This document shows, piece by piece, positions 33,593-45,471 of a stretch of 64,000 bases of DNA (the stretch's first letter is position 1; every line of letters starts with the position of its first letter). The position numbers and the translations under genes are program-made. The notes beneath the pieces are model-generated. The model was not told the origin of the DNA. It worked only from the letters and a program-made list of their open reading frames with translations, and did not search any database. This DNA comes from Quillaja saponaria (lineage: Eukaryota > Streptophyta > Magnoliopsida > Fabales > Quillajaceae). The stretch is taken from the NCBI GenBank assembly GCA_029379385.1, contig CM055612.1:14074001-14138000 (forward strand), read 5' to 3'.

Positions 33593-35159
33593 TGATAAAA
33601 GTTTAATAAATCTTAAATCTTATTGATTCCTACTGTTGTTTTAAGTATGATTTTGTGCTAATGAACTTATAAATGTTTATTTTATCATTTCAGGTGTTAA
33701 ATCTAATTAAAGAACATTAGTTGGATAAATGGAGCACAATTAGCATAAAAGGAGATAGAAGGATGTTGTCCTTGTCCAAATTGAAGTAGGAGTCAATGAA
33801 GTAGCGTCGCATCTTGGATAACATGGAACTGCAGCGCCTGAGAAGAAGAAAATAGGCCCAAGTCAAAGAGCACATGTCCGCAACGTCCTATTTCAAGAGC
33901 TATGGTGTCATATTATTTGGATTTTATACATTATGTCAGAGAGAACCACGCCGCAGTGTGTGAAATTTGATGCCGCAACACATTTGTCCCCAGTTTTAAA
34001 GGTTTGAAGTCAGTTGATGTTGAGCCGCAGCGCAGCACTAAATGGAAGATGACATGGATGGAAGATAAAGAGCAAGGCGCCACAGCACCAAGGAAGTATG
34101 CACCACAATGCCATTCTGTACTTATCTAAACTTCCTAATCAGATTGGTGTGAGGATGACAGGCACATCTTGTATTTAGACCTATTTTAAGGGCAAGTTAG
34201 GAATTTTAATCTAAGAAAGAGTTCATTACCAAGACCCCAATCCAATAAAGACTTCAAGTTAGATTAGAATTGCAGAGTTTTTATTTCTTCTAATTAGCTT
34301 ATAAATACTCTTAGCTTAGGAGAGTTTTATATATTAGTTTGTCTAAGAGTCAGTAAACACTTTTAGAGTTTATTTATCATTTTCGCACTTATGAGTTGCT
34401 AAATCTTCTTTTATGATAAAAGGAGTATCGAAGTCATGGGATTGCATTATAAGATCTTATTTGTTCTTCATTTTAATTTAATTATTCAATTCAAGTATCT
34501 TGTATTCTTCTATTATATTTGTCATGGTTGTATGATCTGTTGATTAGGTACGCAACTAATTCATTAAACTATATTAGCTATATCTAGTTTAGAATAATCA
34601 AGTCCGTAATTGCTTGATGATTCTAACATATGTAGTAAATAGTAGTTTATAATTGCTGCGAAGAATATGGACTAAGTTAAGTGAACCGAGCCCGTATGTT
34701 TTGCCTGGCTTCAGATATCTTTTTATTTCTTAGAGCTATTATTAAATTAAATCTTAAGAGCATATTTAAGTTTGTTTAGTAGCAAGAGATTAATCAAAGA
34801 GCTTATTTTGATTAAAACTAAGGAAATATTTGGAATATCAGAGCTTGTTGATATTCTAGGCTGAATATTTGAATGAATGATTGAATAATTGTGATCAATG
34901 ATCAATGTCAAATCCTTACAGTGGATAACTCCTTGTTTATCGGAAGTTTTCTCAATTACTTGTTAGTTATTTAATTTTGCTTTTAGTTTACATTCGATCT
35001 CAAAACATAAAACTCCTCCTTTTATTTTATTGTCATTAGAATTTATATTTTACACAAATTAGTTAAATTCAACTCTTCGTGTGATCGACCTTTACTTACC
35101 CTCACTATAAAGCTAGATTAAAAATAGAGAATTTAATTGGTGCTTTTTTACATGCATCA
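33593..35159 (+). mobile_element. Solo LTR (1,567 bp), gypsy type
   Basis: Starts TGATAAAAG and ends GCATCA. It is flanked by TTCTT (33,588-33,592) and TTCTC (35,160-35,164), a 5-bp target duplication with one mismatch, and the tandem array continues in register on the far side. It contains GC-richer patches with 'cagcgc' words (33,785-34,110), like the Athila LTRs. There is no internal coding region, as expected after LTR-LTR recombination. Confidence 0.8.
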
Positions 35160-35235
35160 TTCTCAGAATTTGAAACAAATTGTATTTGACTATTTTGTCC
35201 CCCAACCCAAAACTTTCAAAGGTTTTACAATTGTT
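35160..35235 (+). repeat. ~168 bp tandem array, right remnant
   Basis: 'ctcagaatttgaaac', 'tgtatttgactattttgtcc' and 'aactttcaaagg' continue the array interrupted by the solo LTR. The following 35,240-37,165 holds no gene or repeat that I can identify. Confidence 0.8.
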
Positions 35236-37169
35236 TTGCATTTTAACTATAATAAACTAAAACTTGCATTATGAAAATAAAATTGGAATAAGTACTTGAG
35301 ATAGTTGAGTTAGCGGTGTCAGAGGTAGTGGATGTACCCCAACTCTCTCCTAACTAACTCTTGTACAAGCATTATCTACTCTAGAGTGAATCCCAAAGGA
35401 TAAGATGGAGATGTGGAAGGAGCCACTGTAGAGTTGAGAGTTGTAGTGGCATAATTATCTTTGGACCCTACAACTTTGCCCAGTGCTTGTTAGGAGTTGA
35501 TACTATCACACCTTGCTTCTATTGCTTCTATAGTAGTACATAAGGGCACATGGACACTTGTATCTCTTTGTTATATATAATATGTTGAAAACTAGTAGTT
35601 GAAAGGCTTGTATTCATGTAATATCTTGTAAACTTTTAAATGTACTTTTGAAAAGTCAATAAAAATTTTCTTTTGTATCTATGCCCTAGTGATTATATAC
35701 CTATACTTATATAAGTGTATTAGCCCTTAAATCTCATTTAATAGAACTTAGCATCTATCTACTTAAAATTGGACACTTCATAATCAATTTAACTTTATTA
35801 GATCTCTTATTCACTTAATATGCTTATATAAGTTTCTTCTTGTAAAATGAAATCCTCTTAGTTATTTGCCAACTTGTTAATAAATTTAAAAGATCATCTA
35901 AATGATTCACCCTTGATTGATGCTTTACTATTTTATTCCGCTGAGTTCATTTGATGATATAAAGATTAAACTTATAACTTTGGTTATAAAGGTAAGAATG
36001 AAAATAATTTGGATTAAAGAGACCTCATAGTCACTTTCATTTATATAAACATAGAGACAACATTTTTATAGTTGACTTCAACATATGTTCTATCTCTTGG
36101 TTTTAAGGAACTTTACAAAAGCAGAGGTTGACATAGAGTATTTTCATTAATTCTTGCAAGCCTCCTATATGCTTAGGCTATTTACAATACAAAATAAAAA
36201 CTTAAGTCTCTCTGACTACTCTTCCATTAGATCCCAAGGATCTATATCCTCATAGTAACCTCCCTAAACTTACCAGTACTCATTAATGCTAGTTCAATCC
36301 ACATAGAACTGCAGATAACACATATAACAGAAGTGATATGCAAGAATAACAAAATCTATCATTGCCAACCTTTCCCAGAATACAAATCAGTTTGTAGGCA
36401 TTAATTTAGGAAAAACATGAAACAAAAATCTATATATATACCATACATTAATAAATAATAAAAGGAATGAAGCCTGGTTTTAAGCAGTAGGCAGACAATG
36501 CAAGAAAACATTATCTTCTTCAAGTATACAATAAGTTCCATTCATGAGCATATGCAAACAGGAAGTTCTAGACTTGTTTTACAATTCAACACAAGTACCC
36601 TTGAGGAAAGCTTCCCATCTAATTTACTGGATACAGAAACTAGGGTGTTAGAGCAACTTCTGGGGCTCTAGCACTTCTAGGGCCAACATCTACACATTTA
36701 GGAACAAGTAGTGTAATAAATCATGCTAAAATCAATCCCCAGTCCAATTTATTTTCAATCAGCTTAGAATTCATGAAGTTGATTCATAGAAGAAATAGTA
36801 GGAGTAAAAATATAGTAATTTACATTTTTTAGCAAAAGAAACTGATAGTAGGAAACATATAGCACATAATTGATTTTCAGTAAAACCAACCTAGCCTTTG
36901 ATGTTAATGGTGTTATTTCAATCCTTCCTTAACACCCCTCTAATGGTTCTTCTGCCACTAAATTCCTACTTAAACAACTCCAAAAACTCAATCCTTCAAA
37001 ATTGCCCAAGTATTGCTTATGAAACAAGCAATGTAACCTCCTAAGTCTTTTAATTAGATTGGATTTGGTTTCTAGGCTTGGCAAGCCTCACGTGCAAAGA
37101 ATTCTCACTCTAAGTTCTCTTCTTTCTTTCTCTTAGTCTCAAGATTGCAGAAAATGAAAAAGGTTGAAG

Positions 37170-38926
37170 ACAACCTTAAGGTTACTGGCTCTGATACCAT
37201 TAGGGGAAGCTAGTGCATACAGAAAAAAAACAAAAAAAAGAATAAACAAAGCATAGCCCAATAGCTGCAATAAGGTTCAGCAGCCCAGATTAATCACAAA
37301 ATATAAAAGAAGAGTAGAAGAAAACTTACTTTAACATAAACAGATTCTTTATTACAAGTACAAGGCACAGGAACAGAACACGTTCACAAGTATTAGCAGG
37401 CAACAACAATTTTCCAATAGCAGCTATAGGTACAACAGATACAAGCCCACTAATACAAACTTAAAACTTTTACTCGTATTTTACAAAACACTCTAAGCAC
37501 TCTAATTTTTTCAATCTTCTAATTTTTCTAGTAAACTTCAAAACGTAAGAAGCTACAGAGGGCAAAGGCCCTTAAATAACAATCCTGGCATGATTGTCTA
37601 AGAGATAAGACTAATAAAAGCAGATTTCTGAAGATAAAGCTTATCCTTCTGTCTGGGCACGTATCCTGGATGGATTGGAGTCGGTCTGCCAGATAGAAAG
37701 GGAATATTTACTTTTATAAAGTAAATCCTTTTCTTTTAAAAAACTTGTCTTCAAGTTACCAAAAGCATTCATTTTAGAAAAGATGACTTTTGCTTTTTGA
37801 ACAATAAATTCCTTCACCTTTTAGGAAAGTAAACTTTAGCTTTATGAAGAAAATTATTAATGAGATTCTTCATCCAAAAAATCTTCTGCTCCTTTGTCCA
37901 GAGGGTCTTGTGAGTCCTGGAAATAGGCTGGGTCATTTTGACTCATCTCATAACTGTTATCTTCAAGGATTTTTAGCAGCTCCTTTTGAACATCATCTTT
38001 AGAAGAGGAGGCTAATAAACCTTTCACCATATCAAGAACCTTTTTATTTTCATTTATATAAGGTTTATGAGAAGAAGCTTTAGATCTTAAGATCCCTAGC
38101 TTTTGAAAATTATTAAGGTTATCTTCAAAATTAGAGAAGTTGTCTTACCATTTAATTTAATTTTTACGAATTAATCAGGGGACTGATTGATTAATCCCAA
38201 AGGCAGAAGAATAGCATTCTTTTACAATATATTCCATTTAACAATCCATGGGAGCTGATAATAAGCTGTAAACATAATAATTTTGTCTTGAGGATCCAGA
38301 GAATGATTATTCTCATAGAACCTTAACTAGTAAAGATGAACATATTTAGGTAGGTATATAAGAAATAATCTCCAAGAGAAGTACCATGTTTTAGAAAAGT
38401 ACAATGTTTTAAACCACTGAGGAAAAGTAGTGGGAGAAGGTTCCTCGTTGAGGGGGAACCTAAGAAACTAGTTGTGCTTTCTTGCTTTGTTTTCAAATAA
38501 AAGCAAGTTTTCCCATGCAACAATATAATCAAAATAAGTATATAGCCAAGGAAATATTCTCCTATCTCTGATTTATTTTTGACGGTATAAATCCATACCC
38601 TAATCTTCTGGCTTCATCATTTTATAAATAATGATTTTTGAATAAGCTTATTTTGACCTTGCTCGAATCTAGGGTTTGTGATAAATTGATTTTGTGTCCA
38701 CAAAATATTTAAATAGAATAAAATATTCCTGCATTCCAGTTCAGGAGGGAGATGATTATTAAGATAGAAAGGGACTATCTCATATGGTGCTAAATTAGCA
38801 TATCTTTTCTCAATTGATATTATCTCTTTATAAGATAGTGAAATATATGGATATTTGAAATCCTTGGTATTACAAGGAATGACTAATTCATAAGCTTGAT
38901 CACATAAGAAATCTTTATCGTTTGTA
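37170..38926 (-). mobile_element. Endogenous pararetrovirus fragment (ORF2 3' part, intergenic region, primer site)
   Basis: On the minus strand this runs from inside ORF2 (38,926) to its end (~37,700). It then passes through the intergenic region with a TATA-like TTATTTAAGG (~37,582), a poly(A) signal (~37,355) and the initiator-tRNA-Met primer site TGGTATCAGAGCC (37,199-37,187), and stops near 37,170. It is joined head to head with the next copy at 38,926/38,927. ORF2 here is broken by stops. Best match within the window is the copy at 54,685-61,585. Confidence 0.9.
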
Positions 38927-39335
38927 ATAGTGGGCTTGTATCTGTTGTACCTGTAGCTGCTATTGGTAAATTGCTGTTGCCTATTAGTACATGTGAACGT
39001 GTTCTGTTCCTGTGCCTTGTACTTGTAATAAAGAATCTGTTTATGTTAATGTAAGTTTTCTTCTACTCTTCTTTTATATTTTATGATTAATCTGGGCTAC
39101 TGAACCTTATTGCAGCTATTGGGCTATGCTCTGTATATTTTTGTTTTTGTTTTCTTTCTGTGTGCTCTAGCTTCCCCCAATGGTATCAAAGCCAGTAACC
39201 TTAAAGGTTGGTAGAGTGTGAGAATAGTCTCAAACTAAATGTTCATTAATCTTCAAAGTCGAGGAGTTAAACCCAGGAAACGAAGTCGAGGCATCTGATA
39301 ACCCGTGTAGTCTGTTGAGTGAAGGACGTTGAGGG
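38927..39335 (+). promoter_or_regulatory. Pararetrovirus leader: poly(A) signal and primer-binding site
   Basis: This has AATAAA at 39,027-39,032 and TGGTATCAAAGCC at 39,181-39,193, complementary to the 3' end of initiator tRNA-Met with one mismatch compared with the other copies. The TATA-containing part is missing here because the copy starts downstream of it. Confidence 0.8.
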
Positions 39336-40270
39336 TTGAGTAAGTCCTTTGACAGTTTGCCCCTTTCACTCGAAGATAAAATGGCTGGTATTTTAAGAAG
39401 ATTTTCAAACTCTGTTAATTTTTCTGGTTCTAGTTTTGATAACTTGTCTAGGAATAATAAAGAAATTATTCTAGCAGAAAATATAGAAAAAGAACTTCAA
39501 AATTGGAATCTTCCTCAGACTTCTGATAGGCAAATCTATAGGAAAGGTAGTTTTAGTCTAAAACAAGACTATATAATTAAAACAATGGAAGAGTCTATTC
39601 CCTTAAAGGAAGGCCAGGACACATTTAAACTCTTCTCTTTTAAATTTATAAAAGAACATAAGAAGAAATTTAAATATCTACATATAAGAATGGTTCAAGT
39701 GGCGTTAAAACCTTTAACTAGATTTGGACTAAATACTTTTTCCCTTACATGTGTTAGGGACACAAGACGTAATAAGTTTTCATAGAATCAAGTCTTTGTG
39801 ATGATCCTATCTTCTTTAGCTGTTATCCTAATTTTTCAATATCCTTAACTGATCAAAACATAATGAATGCATTAACTTTAAATATTTAGTCTCATGGTTT
39901 TGACATGTTACCAGGATCAGAAAATGTAGTCCTAATTTATAGGATTTATTACAAGGTAATGAACACTATGGCTCCAAATGCTAAGATTGAGTCAAAACGA
40001 GGTGAAACTACACTTTTTATAGCTAATCCAGCTAAGACCAATATGGTAGTACCAAAGACAATAATTTGGGATCAGGTAAATCTTCCTGAGACTTGGAAAA
40101 GTGATCAAGGAATTCATCCTAAGAAAATAGTGTCTAGAGACCTAGAATTAGTAATTGAATATACTGATGGAGATGTAGAAATAAAATTCTCTGCAAACAG
40201 AAAGATTAAACTGAATCTAGGAGAGTTTTCTAGAAGGAGGTCTACGTCTTCAATTCCTACCACTAAAATT
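39336..40270 (+). pseudogene. Pararetrovirus movement protein (30K superfamily) remnant
   Basis: The first 150 codons are open and include YLHIRMVQVALKPLTRFGLN and an adjoining CVRD motif, landmarks of caulimovirid movement proteins, which form tubules through plasmodesmata. After 39,785 the frame is lost (frameshift and stops) and is regained at 39,905. Function is not retained. Confidence 0.85.
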
Positions 40271-42290
40271 GAAAGAAGACAAGTAATTGAGGGAATAATA
40301 AAATCCAAAGATCAGGTTAGTCACCCTCAGTACCAAATGGAAACACCTTCAAAGTTAGGGTTAAAATCACCCTCAAGAAATAATTTACCAACACCCTCTG
40401 AAATGGGATACAGCGTATGCATGTTATCCTCTACAGAGTCGTTACGTCCATTTACCATTAAACATAAATCGTTTTATACAACTTTTAGTGAAAAAGAAAG
40501 AGATTACTGGATCTCTATGCATAAGCAGTACATGGAAAAATTCCATAAAAAGCCAGCATTCTTTAAGTGGCTTGAACGAGCCTTTAGGTTCCATAAGAAA
40601 TATTGGCCTAATTTTAAGGATCCTAAGTTCGTTAATGTTTTAGAAATTGCTTATCAAAACTTTTTCACCAGGTAGGGAAAGAATATAGCAGCAGTTCATC
40701 CCCCAGAGTCAACACTTTCAGTTAAAAATTCTAAAGGTGAAATAATAGCTAATCCTTATTCAGTTTTACGAAAAGAAGCATCCACATCAAGTGCCTTGGT
40801 TGAAATATCCAACCAAAATAATTACACAAATTTATTTCTTCAATCTTTAGGAAAACAATCCTCAAGGATAGAAAATTTTCTAATTCAAGAAAAATCTTCC
40901 CAACAAATAATTGCTCAGGCATCAAGATCTTTTAGTAAAGAATTTGCTAAGATAGATCCAATCATGATGAAGCCTCCACCAGAAGTCAATCTAAAATTCA
41001 GAAAAGAATCTAGGATTAATAATAAAAACTTTGTGGATGAATTAGTCGACAGATTACAGAACCTGAACATATCTGAAAAGAAAAGTGTCAATATATTGAG
41101 TCAAAATCAGGAAAAGTTTATCTAAAGTTATCAAAGACCAGACAGTTAAGTCAATATGTTGAGTCAAAATCAGTGGTATAAAGATGTGTTCTTATCTCTA
41201 GTTTATCAAAGACCAGACAGTTAATTTGACTTTTGGAAAGAAAAGTTTTTAGCAGGTCTCCCAACTTTGTTTGCTGACAAAATAAGAAATAAGCTAAAAG
41301 ATAAGCATGGTGGTAATATACCATACAGTAGCGATACTTATAGAGAGTTAGCTTCAGAGGTTGTATCAGAAGGAATATCATTATGTAATGATACTAGGTT
41401 AAAACGACAAAATGACAAAGAAAAATTAAGTGGGAAAAGAGCTTTAGGAAACTTCTGTGAACAATTTGGATATCCCACAAGCAGTCAATTTAAGCAGTCT
41501 AAAAAGACTCATAAATTTCAAAAGAAATTATCTAATAAACCTTACAAGAGAAAACAATATAAAAGGAATGAAAAGACAAAAACTGGTTATTATGAACCCA
41601 GCAAGAAACCTTTAGTCAAGGAAACTAATTATAAAAAGGTTCCTATATGTTATAAGTGTGGAAAACCAGGTCACTTCCAAAATAAATGCAAGGTTAAAAA
41701 GAAAATAAATGCAATTCAAATTGATCAAGGATTAAAGAAATCCTTATGTCAAATATTATTAGAAGACTCTGACGAAGAAAATGAACAATTAAATGGTTTT
41801 ATAATAGAGCAGTATAAATCAGATTCGAGTCTAGGATAGTCAGAAAATGAATATAACTCTGAGTCAGAATAGTCTGAAAAATCAAAATGTTGTTCTGATA
41901 ATGATTGTGATGAATGTATCCTAAAAATTAGAGGATTAAACAATCTTAGTATAAATGTCTTGTCAAAAGAAGAAAGTCTATTTTTAGACTTAATTGATAA
42001 AATTTCAGACCCTGAAGAAAGAAGAATATAGTTAGAAAACTATATTCAGATGTCCGACAAGGGTAAAAATTCAGTAATAAAAGGAAGTATAAAAGATGAT
42101 TCTTATTCCTTTAAAAATATAATTGAAAGAGTAAAAACTGTTAACTCTTCATCAAAAGAACCAACTATTGATGATTTAAAATCAGAAATTAATGAAATAA
42201 AGGAAGAAGTAAGAGCTCTAAAACAAAGAGTTTCTAATCTAGAAGAGTCGAATAAAGATCAATTCTAAGACCTTATATGGGAATCATCAA
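40271..42290 (+). pseudogene. Pararetrovirus capsid region with CCHC zinc knuckle
   Basis: ORF pieces at 39,905-40,675, 40,796-41,125, 41,267-41,839 and 42,050-42,268 together cover the capsid region. An intact knuckle CYKCGKPGHFQNKC lies at 41,647-41,688, preceded by a Lys-rich stretch and followed by an acidic Ser/Glu stretch. The last piece is predicted to form a coiled coil (Glu/Lys heptads, 42,150-42,265). Compared with copy B, about 500 bp is deleted at ~41,100-41,170. A direct repeat around 'gagtcaaaatcag' at the scar suggests how the deletion arose. Confidence 0.85.
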
Positions 42291-42379
42291 AAGAAACAAA
42301 AAATTCAGAACCTGAAAACAAAGGAAAAGGTATAATAATACAAGAACCCGAAGAAGGAACTGTAAACATTCTTAATGAT

Positions 42380-42850
42380 CCAGAAGGATGAATTTGTGCT
42401 GTAGATCTAGTCATAGCACAAAAATGGTTTAATAAAATAACTGTAGTTGTGAATAATGAATTCAGTTTTTAGTCTGTTGCCTTAATAGATTCGGGAGCAT
42501 ATTTAAATTGTATTAATGAAGGACTAGTCCTATGTACTTTCAGAAAACTACACAAATACTCCATGCTGCGGATGGAAATTGTCTAATTATATACCACAAA
42601 TTGTCTAATACGGCAGTCTGTAATAATAAGGTATGTTTTCCTTTACCCTTTGTTCTAGTCAAAGGCTTAGCCCAGGGTGTGGTTCTAGGAAACCATTTTC
42701 TAAACATGTTATTCCCTATTTCTAAGATAGACGAATTAGGGGTAGAAACTACTGTAAAGGGTAGACAAATCAAATTTGAATTTGTAGAAGAACCCCGAAT
42801 GCATGAAATCAATCTTATGAAAGATACAATTAAAAGAAAAGAAAAATTCT
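42380..42850 (+). pseudogene. Pararetrovirus aspartic protease
   Basis: The retropepsin active-site triad DSGA is intact at 42,489-42,500. An upstream TAG (~42,469) and a frameshift after ~42,530 separate it from the rest of the domain (ORF 42,532-42,852). In copy B the same triad is mutated to DSVA. Confidence 0.8.
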
Positions 42851-43039
42851 GATGTCTCTAAAGGAAGAAATAGAATACAAGAGGATTGAGCAACAGTTGA
42901 AATCTTCTAAGCTTCAAGATGAAATTAATAAATTTCAACATAAAATTGAACAAACTATAAGTGCTGAAATTCCTAATGCCTTTTGGAATAGAAAACAACA
43001 TATAATAGAATTGCCTTATGAACTTGGATTTCTCAGAAA

Positions 43040-44180
43040 AACAAATACCTACTAAGGCTAGACCAATAGCTATGTGTCCTAGGCACTTAGAAATTTGTAA
43101 AGCAGAAATTGAAGAGTTACTAAAAAAGGGATTAATTAGAAAAAGCTACAGTCCCTAGAGTTGCCCAGCATTTTATGTTGAAAATGCAGCTGAACTAGAA
43201 AGCAGAATCCCAAGGCTAGTAATTAATTACAAACCTTTGAATAAAGCCTTAAGATGGATTAGGTACCCAATTCCTAATAAAAAGGGTCTGTTAAATAGAC
43301 TCTATGATGTCAAGATATTTTCCAAATTCGATATGAAATCAGGATATTGGCAAATTCAAATAGCTGAGTAGGTTAGGTAGAAAACAGCCTTTACTGTACC
43401 TTTTGGGCATTATGAATGGAATGTTATGCCATTTAGATTAAAAAATGCCCCATCTAAATTTCAAAATATCATGAATGATATCTTTAATTCTTATCATGAA
43501 TTCATAATTATTTATATTGATAATGTTTTAATATTTTCTCCTTCTATTAAAAAACATTTTAAACATCTCAATATATTCTTGAATACTTTCATTAAGGCGG
43601 GATTAGCAGTGTCTGCAAAGAAGGTAAAAATATTTTACAAAGACTTAGCCCTAGATTGCAAATTATTATTTGCAAGATTAAAAAATAATCCTCTAGAGTG
43701 GAACAATGACTTTACAGAAGCAGTTAAGAGAATAAAACAAAGAGTTAAAAAACTTCCATGTCTCTGTATTCCTCATCCATCTGCATTTAAAATAGTAGAA
43801 ATAGATGCTTTCGATATAGGATATGGAGGAATACTTAAACAGAAAATTGCTAATAAAGAGCAATTGGTTAGATTTACTTCGGGAACTTGGAAAGGTGCAT
43901 AGTAAAATTATTCTACTATAAAGAAAGAAATATTATCTATAGTTATGTGCATCGCTAAGTTTGAATCTGACTTATTGAATAGAAAATTCTTATTAAGAAT
44001 AGATTGCAAGTCTGCCAATGATATCCTTCTTAAAGATGTTAAAAATATAGCATCTAAACAAATATTTGCTAGATGGCAGGGAATCCTTTCTGTTTTTGAA
44101 TTTGATATAGAACTTATTAAAGGAGAATCTAATTCTTTGCCTGACTTCCTAATTAGAGAATTTTTGCAGGGATCCTAAAG
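43040..44180 (+). pseudogene. Pararetrovirus reverse transcriptase-RNase H remnant
   Basis: RT landmarks include KFDMKSGYWQI (43,325-43,360), then MPFRLKNAPSKFQ and the polymerase box, which reads YIDN (43,512-43,523) instead of YIDD. Stops occur near 43,158 and 43,368-43,379. About 160 bp between RT and RNase H is deleted at ~43,632. RNase H retains EIDAFDIGYGG (43,799-43,831) and ends at 44,178. These enzymes would copy pregenomic RNA into DNA in the cytoplasm; this copy cannot. Confidence 0.92.
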
Positions 44181-44191
44181 GAAAAGGCGTT

Positions 44192-45471
44192 ATGACCTCT
44201 CAAACTAATACTCCTGCAAAAAGAAATTTCTCCATTCCTAATCCTGAGGAGACTGATAAGGATTTCTTATGTGATCAGGCTTATGAATTACCCCTTCCTT
44301 GTAATACCAAGGATTTCAAATATCCATATATTCCACTATCTTATAAAAAGATAGCACCAATTGAGAAAAGATATGCTAATTTAGCACCATATGAGACAGG
44401 CCCTTTCTATCTCAATAATCATCTCCCTCTTGAACTGAAACCCAGGAATATTTTATTCTATTTAAATATTCTTGTGGACACAGAATCAATTTCTCACAAA
44501 CCCTGGATTTGAGCAGAGTCAAAATGGGCTTATTCAAAAATCATCATTTATAAAGTGATGAAGCCAGAAGATTAGGGTATGGATTTATACTGTCAAAAAC
44601 AAATCAGATATAGGAGAATATTTCCTCGGCTATATACTTATTTTGTTTATATGGCTGTATGGGAAAACTTGATTTTATTTGAAAACAAAGCAAGAAAGCA
44701 CAACTGGTTTCTTAGGTTCACCCTCAACGAGGAACCTTCTCTTACTACTTTTCCTCAGTGGTTTAAAACATCTGTACTTTTCTTGGGGATTATTTTCTAT
44801 ATCCCTACCTAAATATGTTCATCTTTACTGGTTAAGGTTCTGTGAGAATAATCATTCTTTAGATCCTCAAGACAAAATTATTATGTTTACAGCTTATTAT
44901 CAGCTCCTATGGATTGTTAAACGGGAATATATTATAAAAGAATGCTCTTCTTCTGCCTTTGGGATTAATCAGTCAGTCTACTGGTTAATTCGTAGAACTT
45001 AAATTAAATGGTGGGACAACTTCTCTAATTTTGAAGAGAACCTTAATAATTTTCAAAAGCTAGGGATCTTAAGATCTAAAGCTTCTTCTAAAAAACCTTA
45101 TATAAATGAAAATAAAAAGGTTCTTGATATGGTGAAAGTCTTATTACCCTCATCTTCTAAAGATGATGTTCAAAAGAGCTGCTAAAAATCCTTGAAGATA
45201 ACAGTTATGAGATAAGTCAAGATGAGCCGACCTATTCCAGGACTCACAAGACCCTCTGGACAAAGGAGCAGAAGATTTATTGGATGAAGAATCTCATCAA
45301 TAATTTTCTTCATAAAGCTAAAGTTTACTTTCCTAAAAGGTGAAGGAATCTACTTTTCAAAAAGCAAAAGTCATATTTTCTAAAATGGAATGCTTTCACT
45401 AACTTGAAGACAAGTTTCTTAAAAGAAAAGGATTTACTTTATAAAAGTAAATATTCCCTTTCTTACATAGC
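44192..45471 (+). pseudogene. Pararetrovirus ORF2, unknown function
   Basis: This starts 14 bases after the RNase H stop. The first 106 codons are open to TGA at ~44,510. Later pieces (44,579-44,812 and 44,679-45,002) are in different frames. The protein is rich in Lys, Phe, Tyr and Trp, with no motif I recognise. Its near-contiguous position suggests coupled translation in the ancestor. It is present three times in the window (also 38,926-37,700 and 56,455-55,160). Confidence 0.75.

Larger units (their letters stand above)
38927..45471 (+). mobile_element. Endogenous pararetrovirus (Caulimoviridae), copy A
   Basis: Gene order is movement protein, capsid with zinc knuckle, protease, reverse transcriptase, RNase H, then a separate ORF2 of unknown function. 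There is no integrase and there are no LTRs. The primer site is TGGTATCAAAGCC. This order, with a downstream ORF2, resembles florendoviruses, though the genus is uncertain. Many stops and frameshifts, a ~500 bp capsid deletion (41,100-41,170) and a ~160 bp RT deletion (~43,632) make it defective. It begins in the transcript leader and ends abruptly at 45,471, short of its intergenic region. Confidence 0.93.

Noticed and set aside
37170..45471. Interpretation as an LTR retrotransposon
   Set aside because: There are no LTRs and no integrase. A movement protein and the caulimovirid gene order point to an endogenous pararetrovirus. The repeated leader is an inverted junction, not an LTR pair.
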